This document shows positions 47,812 through 58,339 of a stretch of 64,000 nucleotides of DNA, in pieces (the first letter of the stretch is position 1; the number at the start of each line of letters is the position of its first letter). A program made the position numbers and the translations under genes. Below the pieces are notes generated by a model. It worked only from the letters and a program-made list of their open reading frames with translations, did no database searches and was not told where the DNA came from. The stretch comes from Streptococcaceae bacterium. GTDB taxonomy: Bacteria; Bacillota; Bacilli; Lactobacillales; Streptococcaceae. The DNA is taken from the NCBI GenBank assembly GCA_022484805.1, contig JAKVKP010000001.1, forward strand, positions 186,001-250,000, read 5' to 3'.

Positions 47812-48516
47812 TTAACCACCCAAGTAAGCTTTTTTAACTGCATCACTTGAAAGTAATTCTTGACCTGAACCACTTAATACAATTTTACCTGTTTCTAGCA
47901 CATAGCCACGGTTAGCGATTGATAAAGCCATATTAGCATTTTGTTCAATTAATAGAACCGTGGTACCCTGTTGTTGAATTTCTTTAATAATTTCAAAAAT
48001 TTCTTGAATAAAAATTGGCGCTAAGCCCATTGATGGCTCATCAAGTAACAATAATTTTGGCTTACTCATTAAAGCACGCCCCATCGCCAACATTTGTTGC
48101 TCGCCACCAGATAACGTTGCCGCATCTTGATTTTTACGCTCTTCTAATCGTGGAAAACGTTTGAAAACCGCGCGTAAATCATCTTGAATTGCTGAACGAT
48201 CACTGCGCAAGAAAGCACCCATTTCCAAATTTTCTAAAACAGTTAGACCAGTAAAAACATGGCGACCTTCTGGTACCTGAGAAATACCATCTGCCACAAT
48301 TTTTTGAGCTTGTGTTTTTGTAATATCAGCATCGCGGTAAAGGATACGCCCTTCACTCGCACTAACCAAACCAGAAATTGTTCTTAAAATTGTTGTTTTA
48401 CCTGCACCATTGGCACCAATTAAGGAAACAATTTCACCTTCATTGACCTCAAAGCTGACATCCTTAACTGCTTGGATGACGCCATAATGAACGCTTAAAT
48501 TTTCAACTTTTAACAT
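47812..48516 (-). CDS. livF: Branched-chain amino acid ABC transporter ATPase LivF
   Basis: The 234-aa ATPase has Walker A LIGANGAGKTTILRTI (about residues 34-49), signature LSGGEQQMLAMGRALM, Walker B LLLLDEPSMGLAPIF and the H-loop replaced by LIEQNANMAL, which is usual in LivF. With LivG it powers the LivHM channel. It starts at the end of livG. Confidence 0.95.
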   Translation of the reverse strand: MLKVENLSVHYGVIQAVKDVSFEVNEGEIVSLIGANGAGKTTILRTISGLVSASEGRILYRDADITKTQAQKIVADGISQVPEGRHVFTGLTVLENLEMGAFLRSDRSAIQDDLRAVFKRFPRLEERKNQDAATLSGGEQQMLAMGRALMSKPKLLLLDEPSMGLAPIFIQEIFEIIKEIQQQGTTVLLIEQNANMALSIANRGYVLETGKIVLSGSGQELLSSDAVKKAYLGG

Positions 48517-49280
48517 TAGGCCTCACCTCCAAGATAAGCTTCAATCACACGAGGATTATTCTTGACTTCCTCTGGAGTACCACTGGCAATGACACGACCA
48601 TATTCTAATACATAGATTCTCTCTGTGACCTCCATCACCAGGCTCATATCATGCTCAATCAAAATGATGGTAATTCCGAATTGTTTTTGAATTTGTTTAA
48701 TTAACGCTGTTAATTCTGAGGTTTCTTGAGGATTCATGCCAGCAGCCGGTTCATCTAAAAAAAGTATTTTAGGCTGTGTTGCTAATGCTCGAACAATTTC
48801 TAAGCGACGTTGCTGACCGTAAGGTAGGTTTTTCGCCAAAGTATCTAGGTTATTTTGCAAACCAAAAATTGTCAATAATTCAACAACTTTTGCCTTCATC
48901 TCCTCTTCCTTTTTATAAAAGCCCGGAAAACGGAATAATGAATTAAAAAAGCCATCTTTTTGTTTTGTATTCATCGCAATTAAAACATTATCCATAACTG
49001 TTAAATCCTTGAAAAGGCGAATATTTTGGAAGGTTCTAGATAGCCCTAAATCCGCAATTTTATAAGGTGCGAGACCGTTCAAAAGCTTACCTTCTAGTTT
49101 AATTGTCCCCTCTGTCGGAACGTAAACACCTGTCAAAAGATTAAATAATGTCGTCTTACCTGCACCGTTTGGTCCAATCAAACCAATTAATTCATTCGGT
49201 TCAGCAGTGATATTAACATCACCAACGGCAGTTAAGCCACCGAAATTTTTTGTTAAATCCTTAACTTCAAGAAGTGCCAT
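48516..49280 (-). CDS. livG: Branched-chain amino acid ABC transporter ATPase LivG
   Basis: The 254-aa ATPase has Walker A LIGPNGAGKTTLFNLLTG (about residues 34-51). SRTFQNIRLFKDLTVMDNVL and the signature variant LPYGQQRRLEIVRALA are typical of LivG. Walker B is ILFLDEPAAGMNP and the H-loop is in LIEHDMSLVMEV. The gene overlaps livM by one base and is followed directly by livF. Confidence 0.95.
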   Translation of the reverse strand: MALLEVKDLTKNFGGLTAVGDVNITAEPNELIGLIGPNGAGKTTLFNLLTGVYVPTEGTIKLEGKLLNGLAPYKIADLGLSRTFQNIRLFKDLTVMDNVLIAMNTKQKDGFFNSLFRFPGFYKKEEEMKAKVVELLTIFGLQNNLDTLAKNLPYGQQRRLEIVRALATQPKILFLDEPAAGMNPQETSELTALIKQIQKQFGITIILIEHDMSLVMEVTERIYVLEYGRVIASGTPEEVKNNPRVIEAYLGGEA

Positions 49281-50227
49281 TATTTAGCCTCCTTTTTCTT
49301 TAGTAATTTACCAAGCGAGAATTCCCAAGTGCCAAGTAGACCACCTGGACGGAAAATCATAACAATAATTAAAGCCAACGAATAAATAATCATTCGTAAA
49401 TCGCCAAAGTTTTGTAAATACATATTTAAAACGCCTAAGACAATCGCCGCAATGACTGTTCCTGTAATACTGCCTAATCCACCAAAAACAGCAATAATTA
49501 GAATATCAATTGATTTCATAAAGGTAAAATCTTTCGGTGTTACGGTTTGAATGAAGCCAGCATATAGAGAACCTGCAATACTGGCAGTCATCGCACCAAG
49601 TACAAAAGCTAAAACCTTATATTTAGTCGTCCAAACACCCATGCTCTCAGCTGCAATTTCATCTTCACGAACGGATAAAATGGCGCGTCCTGTGGCTGAA
49701 CGAATTATATTTAAAGTGAGTAACGTTGTAACAAAAGCAATAACATAGACCATCTGCCAAGAAGTGAATGGCGGAATACCAAACAAACCCGCAGGACCAT
49801 TGGTTAAATTGCCACCATTAACGATCATAATTCTGATAATTTCGGAAACACCCAGGGTTGCAATCGCTAAATAGTCACCCTTAAGTCTCAATGTTGGAAT
49901 CCCAACCACTAAGGCAACCAAGCCAGAAATAACCATACCAACTACGATTGAGATTGCAAAACCGGCATAGGTTGGATTTTGAATACCAATAATCGCACCG
50001 CAATAAGCACCAATCGCCATAAAGCCAGCATGACCAAGTGAAAATTGTCCACTAAAGCCAATGATTAAATTCAAGCCAACTGCTAAAATTAAGTTAATAC
50101 CAATCTGCGTAATGATTTTTACAGCAAAATCATTAAAAATACCTGTCATTTGCAAAACATAAATTAGTGCAAAACCAAGGACGCCAATAAGAAGCCATAA
50201 AAGATTAGTTTTTAAATTTTTCTTCAT
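49280..50227 (-). CDS. livM: Branched-chain amino acid ABC permease LivM
   Basis: The 315-aa protein has eight to nine membrane segments with the family motifs LILAVGLNLIIGFSGQFSLG, GAYCGAI and LRLKGDYLAIATLGVSEII. The EAA-like RAILSVREDEIAAESMG (about residues 182-198) contacts LivG/F. The gene lies 4 bp after livH. Confidence 0.94.
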   Translation of the reverse strand: MKKNLKTNLLWLLIGVLGFALIYVLQMTGIFNDFAVKIITQIGINLILAVGLNLIIGFSGQFSLGHAGFMAIGAYCGAIIGIQNPTYAGFAISIVVGMVISGLVALVVGIPTLRLKGDYLAIATLGVSEIIRIMIVNGGNLTNGPAGLFGIPPFTSWQMVYVIAFVTTLLTLNIIRSATGRAILSVREDEIAAESMGVWTTKYKVLAFVLGAMTASIAGSLYAGFIQTVTPKDFTFMKSIDILIIAVFGGLGSITGTVIAAIVLGVLNMYLQNFGDLRMIIYSLALIIVMIFRPGGLLGTWEFSLGKLLKKKEAK

Positions 50228-50231
50228 CTCA

Positions 50232-51107
50232 TTACACCTTCTCTTTCACATTTTTACCGAGAATTCCGGCAGGACGAACAAGGAGAATAATAATTAGAAC
50301 TGCATAAACAACCGCATCACGATAATCTGATAAACCGATTGCTGTAGAAATAGTTTCTAACATTCCAATTACAAAGCCACCAAGCGCTGCACCCGGGATG
50401 ATACCAATACCACCCAAAACTGCCGCAACAAAGGCTTTAATCCCTGGTGTCATTCCCATCAAAGGATCAATTGAATTATAATATAAACCAATTAGAACAC
50501 CGGCAGCACCTGCCCAAGCTGAGCCTAAAGCAAATGTATAGCTAATTGTGCGATTAACATTGATCCCCATTAATTGAGCAGCATCACTATCTACGCTTAC
50601 CGCGCGCATCGCTTTCCCCATTTTCGTCTTCTTAACAATCAACTGAAGTAAAACCATTAAAATAATGGATACAGCAAGAATTAATAATTGAATATTAGAA
50701 ACCGAAATTGGACCTAAATCATATTTCTGAATATGCATCACTTGAGGGAAGCTTCGAGGTGACGAACCAAAGAAATAAGTCATTGTGTTCTCAAGTAAGA
50801 AGGAAACACCAATTGCAGTAATTAACGCTGCAATACGTGTCGATTTTCTAAGCGGTCGATAGGCAAGAATTTCAATAATAACACCTAAAATTGCTGTTGT
50901 TGCCATTGTTGCAATCAAAGCAACCCATACATTCATGTGTAGGTGCTTGATGAAAAAATACCCTAAAAATGCACCCATCATGTAGACATCACCGTGGGCA
51001 AAATTGATTAATTTAATAATACCGTATACCATTGTATAGCCTAAGGCTAACAAGGCATATATTCCTCCAAGAAAAAGACCATTAACTAATTGTTGGAGCC
51101 ATTCCAT
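50232..51107 (-). CDS. livH: Branched-chain amino acid ABC permease LivH
   Basis: The protein has 291 aa from the chosen ATG at 51107 (MEWLQQLVNGLFLGGIYALL), with AGGAAG 8 nt upstream. A GTG three codons earlier is possible. Family motifs are LALGYTMVYGIIKLINFAHG, LITAIGVSFLLENTM and GKAMRAVSVDSDAAQLMGI. It begins 163 bp after the second binding-protein gene, past an attenuator-like hairpin. Confidence 0.94.
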   Translation of the reverse strand: MEWLQQLVNGLFLGGIYALLALGYTMVYGIIKLINFAHGDVYMMGAFLGYFFIKHLHMNVWVALIATMATTAILGVIIEILAYRPLRKSTRIAALITAIGVSFLLENTMTYFFGSSPRSFPQVMHIQKYDLGPISVSNIQLLILAVSIILMVLLQLIVKKTKMGKAMRAVSVDSDAAQLMGINVNRTISYTFALGSAWAGAAGVLIGLYYNSIDPLMGMTPGIKAFVAAVLGGIGIIPGAALGGFVIGMLETISTAIGLSDYRDAVVYAVLIIILLVRPAGILGKNVKEKV

Positions 51108-51227
51108 AAAATTCACTTCCTACCAATATTTTTTTTAAAGCAATCTGATTGCGAGATTAAATCAAATTGCTAATATCAATATCAGACAAACTATTGCTAA
51201 TATAGATACTTTTCATTATAAACTAAA

Positions 51228-51256
51228 TGGGCCAGAGATACATCATCTCTAGCCCA
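51228..51256 (-). terminator. Attenuator-like hairpin between livJ and livH
   Basis: TGGGCTAGAGAT and ATCTCTGGCCCA (arms 51245-51256 and 51228-51239 on the plus strand) form a 12-bp stem with one G-T pair and a 5-nt loop, followed on the minus strand by TTTAGTTTATAA. The T-run is weak, so partial readthrough into livH is expected. This gives more binding protein than permease. Confidence 0.78.
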
Positions 51257-51269
51257 TCTTCACACATTT

Positions 51270-52466
51270 TTATTTTGCAGGTGCTATTGACTCTGCTGAG
51301 ACTTCTTTACCGTCTGTCAAACCAACCACAACAGCTGATTTAACCGGATTATGTTCTTTATCAATTGTCATTTCACCAGTGACACCTGTAAAGTCTTTAA
51401 GATTAGCTAGTCCTTCTGTCACATCACCTGATGTTTTGGCATCTGTATCTTCAGCAGCTTGTTTAATCATATAGACAGCATCATATGCTAAAGCGGCGAA
51501 TGTAGATGGATTTTCACCATATTTTTTATTAAATGCTTCAATAAATGTAGCGACCTTATCAGTTGCAGGGGCTTTTTCTGAATAATGACCTACATAGAAA
51601 ACATTAGTTGCACCAGTTGCACCAGCTGTTTCAACGTATTTTGGATCAGAAAAACCGTCGCCACCTAAAATTGGTTTAGTAATTCCCATATCACGTGCTT
51701 GCTTAGTGATTAAACCAGTTTCTGTATAGTAACCAGGCATCACAATCGCATCAAAATCTTTATCCTTGATTTTAGTTAATTGCGCTTGGAAATCTTTATC
51801 ACCTGAGACAAAGGTTTGTTCATTAACAATCTCGCCTTTATAGGCTTTTTTAAAGGCCTTTGCAATACCCTTTGCGTAGTCAGAAGAATTATCGTAGAAC
51901 AAGACAACTTTTTTAGCACTTAAAGTATCATCTGCATAATTTGCCAATACTGTTCCTTGATAGCTATCTTGGAAACATGAACGAAAGACAAACTGTTGTG
52001 TTTTATCATTTTGAACTGTAATCGAATCATCCGTTCCTGAAGGTGTTAAAAATGGCACCTTAGCAGAAGTAATATTTGGAATTACAGATTTTGAGGCACC
52101 TGAAGTTGCAGGACCTACCATTGCGTTAATTTTATCATTAACAGTTAAATTTGAAGCGACAGTCGCAGCCTCAGCATTATCCGATTTATTATCCTTAGAG
52201 ATTAATTCAATTTGCTTACCATTGATCCCACCGTCAGCATTAATTTCTTCAACAGCCAAATTAATACCTTGAAGCTCAGAATTACCATAAGCCGCAACTG
52301 CACCAGATAATTCTAAATTCGAACCCAATTTAAAGGTTTTTCCAATTTCTGTCCCTGCACCCTTTACAGAAGTATCATCTGAACTTTTTGGTGACGAACA
52401 TGCAGCCAAAAAGACACCTGTAAACAATGCCATCCCAAAAATACCCAACTTTTTCTTATTAAACAA
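51270..52466 (-). CDS. livJ: Branched-chain amino acid-binding lipoprotein (copy 2)
   Basis: A periplasmic-binding type I protein, 398 aa, with a lipoprotein signal (MFNKKKLGIFGMALFTGVFL then lipobox FLAACSS). The mature part shows LELSGAVAAYGNSELQGINL and ADGGINGKQIELI near the N-terminus, then GPATSGASKSVIPNI and ATFAALAYDAVYMIKQAAED near the C-terminus. It is very similar along its length to the copy encoded just upstream. It has its own consensus promoter. Ligands are probably Leu, Ile or Val. Confidence 0.94.
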   Translation of the reverse strand: MFNKKKLGIFGMALFTGVFLAACSSPKSSDDTSVKGAGTEIGKTFKLGSNLELSGAVAAYGNSELQGINLAVEEINADGGINGKQIELISKDNKSDNAEAATVASNLTVNDKINAMVGPATSGASKSVIPNITSAKVPFLTPSGTDDSITVQNDKTQQFVFRSCFQDSYQGTVLANYADDTLSAKKVVLFYDNSSDYAKGIAKAFKKAYKGEIVNEQTFVSGDKDFQAQLTKIKDKDFDAIVMPGYYTETGLITKQARDMGITKPILGGDGFSDPKYVETAGATGATNVFYVGHYSEKAPATDKVATFIEAFNKKYGENPSTFAALAYDAVYMIKQAAEDTDAKTSGDVTEGLANLKDFTGVTGEMTIDKEHNPVKSAVVVGLTDGKEVSAESIAPAK

Positions 52467-52524
52467 TTTAAAGACTCCTTTATCTATATATTGATAGTAA
52501 AACTATCTTCATTACTAGTTCCTT

Positions 52525-52553
52525 AATATAAAGAATTGTCTGAAAATTGTCAA
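52525..52553 (-). promoter_or_regulatory. Promoter of the second livJ
   Basis: TTGACA (52548-52553) and TATATT (52525-52530) lie 17 bp apart on the minus strand. A small hairpin, GATAGT-N3-ACTATC (52493-52507), follows in the leader. Confidence 0.8.
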
Positions 52554-52637
52554 GATAATAATAATAGAAAACACTATTAATTGTTTAATAAAATTGGAAT
52601 AGCAATTAATTTAACATTAAGTTTAGCGCTAAAATAA

Positions 52638-53822
52638 TTATTTACTTGGCGCAATAATTTTAGCCGTATCTTCCTTACCATCTTTTAAACCAACAATGAC
52701 TGCTGATTTAATTGGATTATGTTCATCGTCTATCGTAATTTCACCGGTTACACCGACAAAGTCTTCAAGCTTTGCAAGCTCTTCAGCAAGCTCATCTGAA
52801 TTTTTAACTTTACCATTTTCTGCCGCTTCTTTAATCATATAAACTGCGTCGTAAGCCAACGCAGCAAATGCTGAAGGACTTTCACCATACTTTGCATTAA
52901 ACGCTTCGACAAACGGGGCAACCTTATCAGTAGCCGGTGCTTTTTCCGAATAGCCAGAAACATAATAAACATTTGTAGCACCAGAAGCGCCTGCTGTTTC
53001 AACATATTTTGGATCGGAATAACCATCACCACCAACAATAGGTGCCGTGATTCCCATGTCACGCGCTTGCTTAGTAATTAAACCTGTTTCATTATAATAA
53101 CCAGGCATTACAATCGCATCAAAGTCTTCTGATTTTATTTTAGTAAGCTGTGCTTGGAAATCTTTATCACCTGAAACAAAGGTTTGTTCGCTGACAATTT
53201 CCCCTTTATAATTCTTTTTGAATGTTTTTGTAATTCCTTTAGCATAGTCTGAAGAATTATCGGTAAATAAAACAATTTTCTTGGCTGACAATTCATTTGT
53301 CACGAAATCGGAGATAACAGTTCCTTGATAGCTATCTGGAAAAATTGAACGGAAAACATATTTTTGTACTTTTCCGTTTTGAACGGTAAGCGTATCATCC
53401 GTTCCAGAAGGTGTGACCATTGGTACCTTGGCTTTAGTGATATTTGGAATAATTGACTTGGCAGCGCCACTAGTTGCCGTTCCAATAATCGCATTAACCT
53501 TATTATTGACAGTCAAATTAGAAGCAATTGTCGCAGCTTCAGCATTATCAGATTTATTATCTTTGGCAATTACTTCAATCTGCTTGCCATTAATCCCACC
53601 ATCGGCGTTAATCTCTTCAACAGCTAAATCAGCACCCTGCTTTTCCGCTGTACCATAAGCAGCAACAGCACCTGACATTTCTAAATCATAACCAATTAAA
53701 AATTTATCACCAATCTCTGTACCTTCGCTTGATGATGTGCTTGAGCCACCTGGTGAAGAACAAGCGCCTAAAATAAACGTAGAAATTAATGCAATCACAC
53801 CGACCCTTAATCTTTTGTGCAT
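52638..53822 (-). CDS. livJ: Branched-chain amino acid-binding lipoprotein (copy 1)
   Basis: The 394-aa protein has a lipoprotein signal (MHKRLRVGVIALISTFILGA, lipobox ILGACSS) and a low-complexity serine/glycine linker after the cysteine. The binding fold matches the downstream copy: EMSGAVAAYGTAEKQGADLA, ADGGINGKQIEVIAKDNKSD, GTATSGAAKSIIPNI, FAALAYDAVYMIKEAAE. The two differ at scattered sites, so a tandem duplication has diverged. GGAGGAG precedes the ATG. It follows the TetR terminator. Confidence 0.94.
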   Translation of the reverse strand: MHKRLRVGVIALISTFILGACSSPGGSSTSSSEGTEIGDKFLIGYDLEMSGAVAAYGTAEKQGADLAVEEINADGGINGKQIEVIAKDNKSDNAEAATIASNLTVNNKVNAIIGTATSGAAKSIIPNITKAKVPMVTPSGTDDTLTVQNGKVQKYVFRSIFPDSYQGTVISDFVTNELSAKKIVLFTDNSSDYAKGITKTFKKNYKGEIVSEQTFVSGDKDFQAQLTKIKSEDFDAIVMPGYYNETGLITKQARDMGITAPIVGGDGYSDPKYVETAGASGATNVYYVSGYSEKAPATDKVAPFVEAFNAKYGESPSAFAALAYDAVYMIKEAAENGKVKNSDELAEELAKLEDFVGVTGEITIDDEHNPIKSAVIVGLKDGKEDTAKIIAPSK

Positions 53823-53877
53823 AAAATACTCCTCCTAAATAAAATAATCTATTAATAATATATTATTATTGTATTTA

Positions 53878-53906
53878 ACTATAAAATTTTTAAAGGCGAA
53901 TGTCAA
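53878..53906 (-). promoter_or_regulatory. Promoter of the first livJ
   Basis: TTGACA (53901-53906) and TATAGT (53878-53883) lie 17 bp apart on the minus strand, directly after the TetR terminator. This is one of the best consensus promoters in the window. Confidence 0.82.
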
Positions 53907-53910
53907 TCAA

Positions 53911-53953
53911 AAAAGAGTTAGGATGTCACTTTTTATGACATGATAACTCTTTT
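53911..53953 (-). terminator. Terminator after the TetR gene
   Basis: AAAAGAGTTA and TAACTCTTTT (53911-53920, 53944-53953) plus an inner ATGTCA/TGACAT pair form a long hairpin with T-runs on both strands. Confidence 0.9.
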
Positions 53954-53963
53954 TTTTGATTCG

Positions 53964-54521
53964 TTAGTATTTTTCTGGCTTTTCAAGGATATCTTCATGT
54001 AGATTTTTTAAAATTTTAATTAAATAATTTTGATCATATGTAATAATTCCTGACGTAGATAAAGTAGCAACACCAATCACGGTCACTAATGTCTCACGAT
54101 GTAATATTTCAATCGCTTTGTCGCTTAAATGGGCATATTTATCGGTTTTTTGAATCAGACGTTTATAATTAATTAGGCTACTTTCATGTACACGATCGCC
54201 AATTTTATGATTTTCTACAAACAAAGTTTGAAATAAGGTTTTTTTCTTTTGAGTAAATGTAATAAAATTTAATCCCACATCAATCAATGAATCGCCAGTA
54301 ATTTCATCATTAAGTGTATTGTTAAAAAGTTGTTCAAGAACGCTCTCTAAAACTTGATGCTTCAAATCATCCATATTTTTAAATTCAAGATAAAGCGGTT
54401 GAGTTGAAATCGATAATTTGTCAGCAATATTTCTTGCTGTTAAATTTTCAAAACCTTCTTTTTCAACTAATGACTTAGTCTGCTTTAAAATATATTCTTT
54501 AGTATAAACTTTACGCCTCAT
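53964..54521 (-). CDS. TetR-family transcriptional regulator
   Basis: A 185-aa protein with the N-terminal TetR helix-turn-helix: YTKEYILKQTKSLVEKEGFE, then LTARNIADKLSISTQPLYLEF (residues 24-44). The C-terminal ligand domain is not assignable. GGAGGAG precedes the ATG. The -10-like TATACT before it (54539-54544) lies in an imperfect dyad, ACAGTATAGTG, which could be an autoregulatory site. It lies on the same strand after the ABC exporter genes and before livJ; the exporter is the likelier target. Confidence 0.88.
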   Translation of the reverse strand: MRRKVYTKEYILKQTKSLVEKEGFENLTARNIADKLSISTQPLYLEFKNMDDLKHQVLESVLEQLFNNTLNDEITGDSLIDVGLNFITFTQKKKTLFQTLFVENHKIGDRVHESSLINYKRLIQKTDKYAHLSDKAIEILHRETLVTVIGVATLSTSGIITYDQNYLIKILKNLHEDILEKPEKY

Positions 54522-54746
54522 GTCTCCTCCTTATTTACAGTATAGTGCCATTTTATCATTAAAAAATAATTTTTAAAACAAAATTCTTTTCAAATTTTAA
54601 AAAAAAATTAGAATTAAAACCCCTTTTGCTCATAATTAAATAAAGAAGGCTATTTTATTTATCAATCTGATTTATAATCTAATTAAACTAATTATTTTTT
54701 CATTTAAAAAATAATTAATTAAACTGTCATTTAATTAATCAAAAAT

Positions 54747-54776
54747 AGCCCTTTACCATTCAAAATGATAAAGGGC
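54747..54776 (-). terminator. Terminator after the ABC exporter genes
   Basis: AGCCCTTTA and TAAAGGGCT form a 9-bp core stem extended by ATTT-type pairs, followed on the minus strand by ATTTTTGATT. It lies 10 bp after the second exporter gene. Confidence 0.82.
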
Positions 54777-54785
54777 TGAATAAAG

Positions 54786-56591
54786 CTATTCAAAAACGAA
54801 TTGATTATGGTAAAGCTCAGAGTAAAAGCCTTGCTGTTTAAGTAACTCATGGTGGTTACCTTCTTCAATGACCTCACCGTCTTTTAAAACTACAATTTTA
54901 TCTGCATTAAGAATTGTTTTTAAGCGATGGGCAATCACAAAACTAGTTCTACCAGAAATCGCAATCTCCATTGCGGCTTGAATTTTAGCTTCAGTTACCG
55001 TATCAACATTTGAAGTTGCTTCATCAAGAATCAACAATGAAGGATTGGTAATGATTGTACGTGCGATTGAAATTAATTGCTTCTGACCTGTTGAAAAAAT
55101 GTTATTTTCATCGTCAATTTGCGTATCATAGCCATCATCTAATTTGACAATAAATTCATGGATATTAGCCTGCTTAGCAGCCGCTATAATTTCTTCCTGT
55201 GTCGCAGCTGGTTTCCCAAAGGCAATATTTTCTTTAATCGTACCTGTAAATAAAACCGAATCTTGCAAAACAATTCCAACATGGCTTCTCAAGGAATCAA
55301 GATCATATTGGCGGATATCCTGCCCATCAATTTTAATTGAACCATCGTTTACATCGTAAAATCGATTAAGTAAATTCATAATTGTCGTTTTACCCGAGCC
55401 TGTCGGACCAACTAAGGCAACCATCTGTCCCTTATCTACTGTTAGATTGACATCTTTTAAAATCGGCTGACCGATATTATATGAAAAATCAACATGCTCT
55501 AGCGCAACACCAGATTCTAAATGATTGAGAATCAAACCATCTTTTGGTCTAATTTCGTCTGGTTCATCGAAAATTTCATTTAGACGTCGTGCACCTGTGA
55601 TTGCAGTTTGCAGCTGGGTAAAGTTCGAGGAAATCTGCATCAGCGGTTGATAGTATTGTTGTGAATATTGAACAAAAGTCACGACAAGTGCCAAACCGAC
55701 ACTTAATGACATACCATCATTAACTACAAGCCATGATCCAAAGAAAATAACAATCGCTGTATTAAACAAGCTCATTCCTTGCATCAGAGGCCATAGCATT
55801 CCAGAATAAGCCTGACCTTTAAATGTCGCTTCGCGAACTGCTTCATTATGCTTTAAGAAATCCTTAACTGTATCCTCTTGTAAACCATTGACAATAATTG
55901 CTTTTTGACCAGAAATTTTTTCGTCCATAAATCCATTAAGATGACCTACTTCATCTTGTTGAATATCAACATATTTTTTTGCTTGACGAATAATAAAAAT
56001 GGCAAAAATTATCGCAACCGGTGTTGATGCAATCGTTACCCAAGCTAGTTTAACGTTTTGCTGAAACATAATAATGATTAAGCCAATGAATAAGGCAACA
56101 TTTTGAAAAACCTGAACTAGGGATTGATTTAAAGTATTTTGAATATTATCTAAATCTGATGTAAAACGAGAAAGAATTTCACCATCTTGATGCTTATCAA
56201 AGTAGGCAATTGTCATTCGTTCAAGTTTACCAAAAAGACCTGTTCTCATCTTATTAGTGCCATAACCAACAATTCGACTAAATAAAATCGTATAGATAAA
56301 TTGAGCAGCACTAGTTAATAAGTAAAAAATAAGCAATTTCCATAATACATCAAAAAAAGCTGACTTCGAAACAGTTGCCATTGCCGTCCCTGTCTTCGCA
56401 GCGACAGCTTGTGCCTTTAAATATTCAGAGGCATAATTACCAAGCTCACCTATTGCCTGACCCAAATATTCTGGAGCTTTAACTTGAAGATAAGTTCCAA
56501 TGATAACTGTAATGATCGCAATTAGAAATGACCATTTATATTTTTTTAGATAATGATAAAAGAATTTACCTGCTTTAATGTATTCTGTCAT
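54786..56591 (-). CDS. ABC exporter half-transporter, canonical-site subunit
   Basis: The 601-aa protein is a type IV exporter half: six membrane helices (about residues 1-330) and an ATPase. Walker A is [18 protein letters not shown]. Walker B has the catalytic Glu ([12 protein letters not shown]), and the switch His is in [10 protein letters not shown]. Its signature motif is degenerate, [10 protein letters not shown] instead of LSGGQ. That is the reverse of its partner and shows an LmrCD/EfrAB-type heterodimer with one weak ATP site. Its ATG overlaps the partner's stop (TAATG). Drug or peptide export is likely; the true substrate is unknown. Confidence 0.92.
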   Translation of the reverse strand: MTEYIKAGKFFYHYLKKYKWSFLIAIITVIIGTYLQVKAPEYLGQAIGELGNYASEYLKAQAVAAKTGTAMATVSKSAFFDVLWKLLIFYLLTSAAQFIYTILFSRIVGYGTNKMRTGLFGKLERMTIAYFDKHQDGEILSRFTSDLDNIQNTLNQSLVQVFQNVALFIGLIIIMFQQNVKLAWVTIASTPVAIIFAIFIIRQAKKYVDIQQDEVGHLNGFMDEKISGQKAIIVNGLQEDTVKDFLKHNEAVREATFKGQAYSGMLWPLMQGMSLFNTAIVIFFGSWLVVNDGMSLSVGLALVVTFVQYSQQYYQPLMQISSNFTQLQTAITGARRLNEIFDEPDEIRPKDGLILNHLESGVALEHVDFSYNIGQPILKDVNLTVDKGQMVALVGPTGSGKTTIMNLLNRFYDVNDGSIKIDGQDIRQYDLDSLRSHVGIVLQDSVLFTGTIKENIAFGKPAATQEEIIAAAKQANIHEFIVKLDDGYDTQIDDENNIFSTGQKQLISIARTIITNPSLLILDEATSNVDTVTEAKIQAAMEIAISGRTSFVIAHRLKTILNADKIVVLKDGEVIEEGNHHELLKQQGFYSELYHNQFVFE

Positions 56592-58300
56592 TAGGCTTCA
56601 TCCTTTCCTTTTTGCGTATCATAAATTTCTCGATATACTGCATTATTTTCTACCAGTTCCTTATGTTTCCCGATACCGATTAGATGTCCTTTGTCTAATA
56701 CTAAAATTTTATCTGCACGAACCACCGAAGAAATTTTTTGCGCGATAATAATTTTCGTTGTATTTGGCAACTCATTATTTAAGGCTTCTCGGACTAAGGT
56801 TTCAGATTTAGCATCTAATGCCGAGGTTGAATCATCCAAAATTAAAATTTTGGGATCACTAATCACACCTCTTGCGATACTCATCCGTTGCTTTTGACCA
56901 CCAGAAAAATTACTTGAACGCTCGGCAACTGGTGCATCATAGCGGTCAGCCATTTTTTCAATAAATTCTTTAGCTTGGGCAATTGAAGAAGCTTTTTCTA
57001 ATTCGGCTTCTGTGGCATCTGACTTACCTTGACGTAAATTTTGGGCAATTGTTCCAGAAAATAGAATCGCACGCTGTAAAACGATTGAAACCGTATCTCG
57101 AAGTGTTGCTTGATTAATCTTGCGTAAATCTTTGTTACCAATTTCAATCTCGCCTGAAGTGGGATCAAACAATCTTGGAATAAGCTGTGCTAAGGCTGAT
57201 TTACCCGAACCAGTTGCACCCACAATACCAACCATTTCACCAGGTTGAATTTCAAAAGAAATATTCTTCAAGGTTGGCACATCATCACCAGGATATGTAA
57301 AGCTCACTTGATTAAATTTGACAGAGCCTGTTAATGATTCTATAGGACCTTCTTCAAAAGTCATCGCAGGATTTGTATTTAGTATTTCTTTAATCCGACC
57401 GATAGAAATAAAAGCACGCGAAGACATCATAGTCATCATCCCACCCATAATAATCGCAAACATGATTTGCATCATGTAACTCATAAATGAAGCAAGTGCA
57501 CCAATTGAAGTTGGATCATCTTGAACAAAAGTGGATACCATATAAATTGCCATAAAAATCGCTAAATTAGCAACCATCATAAATGATGGAATCATCACTG
57601 AAAAAATGTAGCCAATTGAAAGATTATGACCTAATAATTCATGCGAGGTTGCCTTAAATTTACTATATTGACTTTTTTCTTGGACAAAGCTTTTTACAAC
57701 ACGCATTCCTGCTAAATTTTCTTTAGCAATTCGGTTAATTTTGTCCATTAAAATCTGGAAGGCTTGAAAATGACGCCCCATCATACCAGAAGTGATTGCA
57801 GTAATAACTAAAATTAAAATCACCAGTAAAACAATAATCCACCATAATTTAGGTAGCGTTTGAACCGCTAAAATAAAAGATAAAACAAATAACAAAGGAA
57901 TACGTATTAAAATTTGAAAGACAATCATAATCAAATTTTGAACCTGTGTCATATCGTTGGTTAACCGAACCACTAAATTACCAGCGTTAAAGGTTTCAAT
58001 ATTCGCATAACTGAATTTTTGGATTTGACGGAAGGTATCTTCACGTAAATCAGCCGTGATTCCTTGTGCAATTTTAGCTGCAAAAATTGTGTTGAGAACG
58101 CCAGCAACTAATCCAACCCCAGCAATAACTAGGAGCTGAATGCCAATTTCGGTAATTTTTGAGGCATTATTTTTTAACACTTCTTCTAGCACTTTTTGTA
58201 ATAACTTAGGCTGCCAAAGAGTCGTTACGACCATTAAAATCGTAAATAATAAGGAACCGATAACATAGCCCTTGTAACGACCAATATAATTCTTAATCAC
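56591..58300 (-). CDS. ABC exporter half-transporter, degenerate-site subunit
   Basis: The 569-aa protein starts at GTG ([20 protein letters not shown]). It has six membrane helices, Walker [19 protein letters not shown], and an intact signature [15 protein letters not shown]. Walker B has Asp in place of the catalytic Glu ([12 protein letters not shown]), and the switch His is Gln ([11 protein letters not shown]). These changes mark the degenerate half of heterodimers such as LmrC, EfrA and TM287. The gene is followed directly by its partner and preceded by an operator-like inverted repeat. Confidence 0.92.
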   Translation of the reverse strand: MIKNYIGRYKGYVIGSLLFTILMVVTTLWQPKLLQKVLEEVLKNNASKITEIGIQLLVIAGVGLVAGVLNTIFAAKIAQGITADLREDTFRQIQKFSYANIETFNAGNLVVRLTNDMTQVQNLIMIVFQILIRIPLLFVLSFILAVQTLPKLWWIIVLLVILILVITAITSGMMGRHFQAFQILMDKINRIAKENLAGMRVVKSFVQEKSQYSKFKATSHELLGHNLSIGYIFSVMIPSFMMVANLAIFMAIYMVSTFVQDDPTSIGALASFMSYMMQIMFAIIMGGMMTMMSSRAFISIGRIKEILNTNPAMTFEEGPIESLTGSVKFNQVSFTYPGDDVPTLKNISFEIQPGEMVGIVGATGSGKSALAQLIPRLFDPTSGEIEIGNKDLRKINQATLRDTVSIVLQRAILFSGTIAQNLRQGKSDATEAELEKASSIAQAKEFIEKMADRYDAPVAERSSNFSGGQKQRMSIARGVISDPKILILDDSTSALDAKSETLVREALNNELPNTTKIIIAQKISSVVRADKILVLDKGHLIGIGKHKELVENNAVYREIYDTQKGKDEA

Positions 58301-58339
58301 TTTTTCCCTTCTTTCCCTAAAGCTACTTTTTCAGACATA

